56,633 nucleotides of DNA from Desulfobacterales bacterium (GTDB lineage: Bacteria; Desulfobacterota; Desulfobacteria; Desulfobacterales; JAHDSC01): NCBI GenBank assembly GCA_016931455.1, contig JAFGES010000074.1:1-56633 (forward strand). Direction: 5' to 3'. Of the stretch, positions 55,612 through 56,633 are shown one piece after another; the stretch's first letter is position 1, and every line of letters begins with the position of its first letter. Both the position numbers and the translations under genes were made by a program. The notes below the pieces were generated by a model that ran no database searches, had not been told where the DNA came from, and saw only the letters and a list, made by a program, of their open reading frames with translations.

Positions 55612-56607
55612 ATGATTCGATTATTTTTCACATTAGTATTTGGGATCTTTTTTTTTGCAGACTTCGGCTGTATTGCTTCGGCCCAGGTACCGGAAGTAAA
55701 GATCGGCGTTTTGGCGAAAAGAGGCAGCAAACGATGCCTGCAGGAATGGTCACCTACTGCTCATTATCTGGCTGATCGAATTCCAGGTAAATGTTTTGAT
55801 ATTGTCCCCATAAGTTATGAGGAAATATTTTCCTTTGTTGAAAATAACAAGGTGGATTTTATTTTAACCAATTCATCGATCTATATTGAATTGGAATCCC
55901 GGTATGGCGCCAATCGAATTGTTACGATTAAAAACCGTCGATTCGACGGTATTTATACAACCTATGGCGGCTCAATTTTTTGGCGATCCGATCGCAAAGA
56001 TATCCGTGACTTGAGGGATCTTAAGAATAAAAAATTTATGGCGGTTCATCAAAATTCACTTGGTGGATGGCTGATGGCTTGGCGAGAATTAAAAGCCTTG
56101 GGGATCGATCCTTACCATGACTTTCAAGAACTCCGATTCGATACCTATCAGGATTCAGTGGTCTATGCGGTTTTGCAGGGTAAAGTAGATGCCGGTACCG
56201 TGAGAACCAGCATATTGGAGCAAATGGTTGTCGAGAAAAAAATAAACCTACAAGATTTCCATTTGGTTCATAAACAAGGCAGCGGCCCAGCAGCTTTGCC
56301 TCTGCCTTGCTCAACACGCGAATATCCTGAATGGCCCATTGCAAAGCTTAAACATACCGCCGATGAGTTGGCTGAAAAGGTAGCCATCGCATTAATTCAA
56401 ATGCCTTCAGACTCTTCGGCGGCCATTGCGGCCGGGTGTGCCGGCTGGACCATTCCTTTAAATTATCAATCGGTGCACGAATGCCTGAAGGAACTCAAGG
56501 TAGGACCCTACAAGAATTTGGATATGATTACCTTTGCTGATGTTTTTAATAACCCCCATGCCCGGCAGGGCACAACAAAAAATGAAACACGCTGGAGTGT
56601 AATATAA
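55612..56607 (+). CDS. PhnD/TtrS-like periplasmic substrate-binding protein
   Basis: A 331-residue exported protein with a signal peptide (about 1-24, MIRLFFTLVFGIFFF...ASA). It has the phosphate/phosphonate-type periplasmic binding fold: VKIGVLAKRG near 29, DFILTNSSIYIEL near 84, and a C-terminal GWTIPLNYQSVHECLKELKVGPY. That last segment is typical of binding proteins in which this domain is the sensor half of TtrS-like histidine kinases. Here the protein stops without a transmembrane helix or kinase domain. No ABC transporter genes precede it; the downstream context is cut off by the window end. Confidence 0.8.
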   Translation: MIRLFFTLVFGIFFFADFGCIASAQVPEVKIGVLAKRGSKRCLQEWSPTAHYLADRIPGKCFDIVPISYEEIFSFVENNKVDFILTNSSIYIELESRYGANRIVTIKNRRFDGIYTTYGGSIFWRSDRKDIRDLRDLKNKKFMAVHQNSLGGWLMAWRELKALGIDPYHDFQELRFDTYQDSVVYAVLQGKVDAGTVRTSILEQMVVEKKINLQDFHLVHKQGSGPAALPLPCSTREYPEWPIAKLKHTADELAEKVAIALIQMPSDSSAAIAAGCAGWTIPLNYQSVHECLKELKVGPYKNLDMITFADVFNNPHARQGTTKNETRWSVI

Positions 56608-56633
56608 AAAAAGTCATAGCCTTCTGCCAAACA

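Overview
This window looks like chromosomal DNA from an anaerobic, motile member of the Desulfobacterota, probably a Desulfobacterales-type sulfate reducer. The evidence is a heterodisulfide-reductase-like HdrA that needs UGA read as selenocysteine, a 2-oxoglutarate:ferredoxin oxidoreductase, a split glutamate synthase, a PTS-Ntr enzyme I, CheC/CheY and partner-switching proteins. No sulfate-reduction gene is present, so the assignment is an inference. There are no rRNA, tRNA, CRISPR, phage or insertion-sequence features that I can support.

Region 1 (135-16865) is a nitrogen-assimilation block. On the minus strand lie glnD and amtB. Divergent from them, behind a textbook sigma-54 promoter (4571-4586), is a run of about 12 kb that looks like one transcript: glnA, a class I amidotransferase, three glutamate-synthase polypeptides, a 1263-residue GlmS-like amidotransferase/SIS protein, hisH and hisF. 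Gaps are 40 bases or less and several genes overlap. The 607-base glnD/glnA interval is rich in structure: a 9-bp hairpin, a 26-bp near-perfect palindrome in enhancer position, two short palindromes at the predicted transcription start and eight 7-bp tandem repeats in the leader. Glutamine synthetase has Phe373 where adenylylatable enzymes have Tyr, and it has the Arg62 of feedback-controlled GSI-alpha enzymes.

Region 2 (16892-24785) holds a minus-strand set (HTH-EIIA(Ntr) regulator, ClC channel with CBS domains, universal stress protein). Divergent from it are glutamine-dependent NAD synthetase and PtsP. The PTS-Ntr ends (PtsP, PtsN-like) are here but no HPr/NPr is.

Region 3 (24893-40101) is a signalling and chemotaxis block. 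On the minus strand are CheY, CheC and a diguanylate cyclase, joined by 4-base overlaps. On the plus strand, behind a sigma-28-like promoter, are an RsbU-like phosphatase with a receiver domain, an RsbW-like kinase, a STAS protein, a small cytochrome c, a DUF3373-like outer-membrane protein, two chemoreceptors, CheA with two CheW-like domains, CheW, CheB and CheR.

Region 4 (40473-50943) is the most novel part. A promoter with both hexamers matching the sigma-70 consensus precedes korD-korA-korB-korC. These run straight into a 1122-residue HdrA/GltD composite flavoprotein, an MvhD-HdrC-HdrB fusion and HdrA. HdrA is interrupted by an in-frame UGA at its conserved Cys position and has a perfect 7-bp SECIS-like hairpin just downstream. 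No hydrogenase or formate dehydrogenase is encoded in the operon, so the natural reading is a soluble electron-bifurcating or -confurcating machine that links 2-oxoglutarate oxidation (or synthesis), NAD(P)H and Hdr chemistry.

Region 5 (50995-56633) contains a UvrD/Rep helicase, then minus-strand genes for a Gly-rich decapeptide-repeat protein, a methyltransferase, a LUD-domain protein and a DUF4126 membrane protein. It ends with a plus-strand PhnD/TtrS-like periplasmic binding protein.
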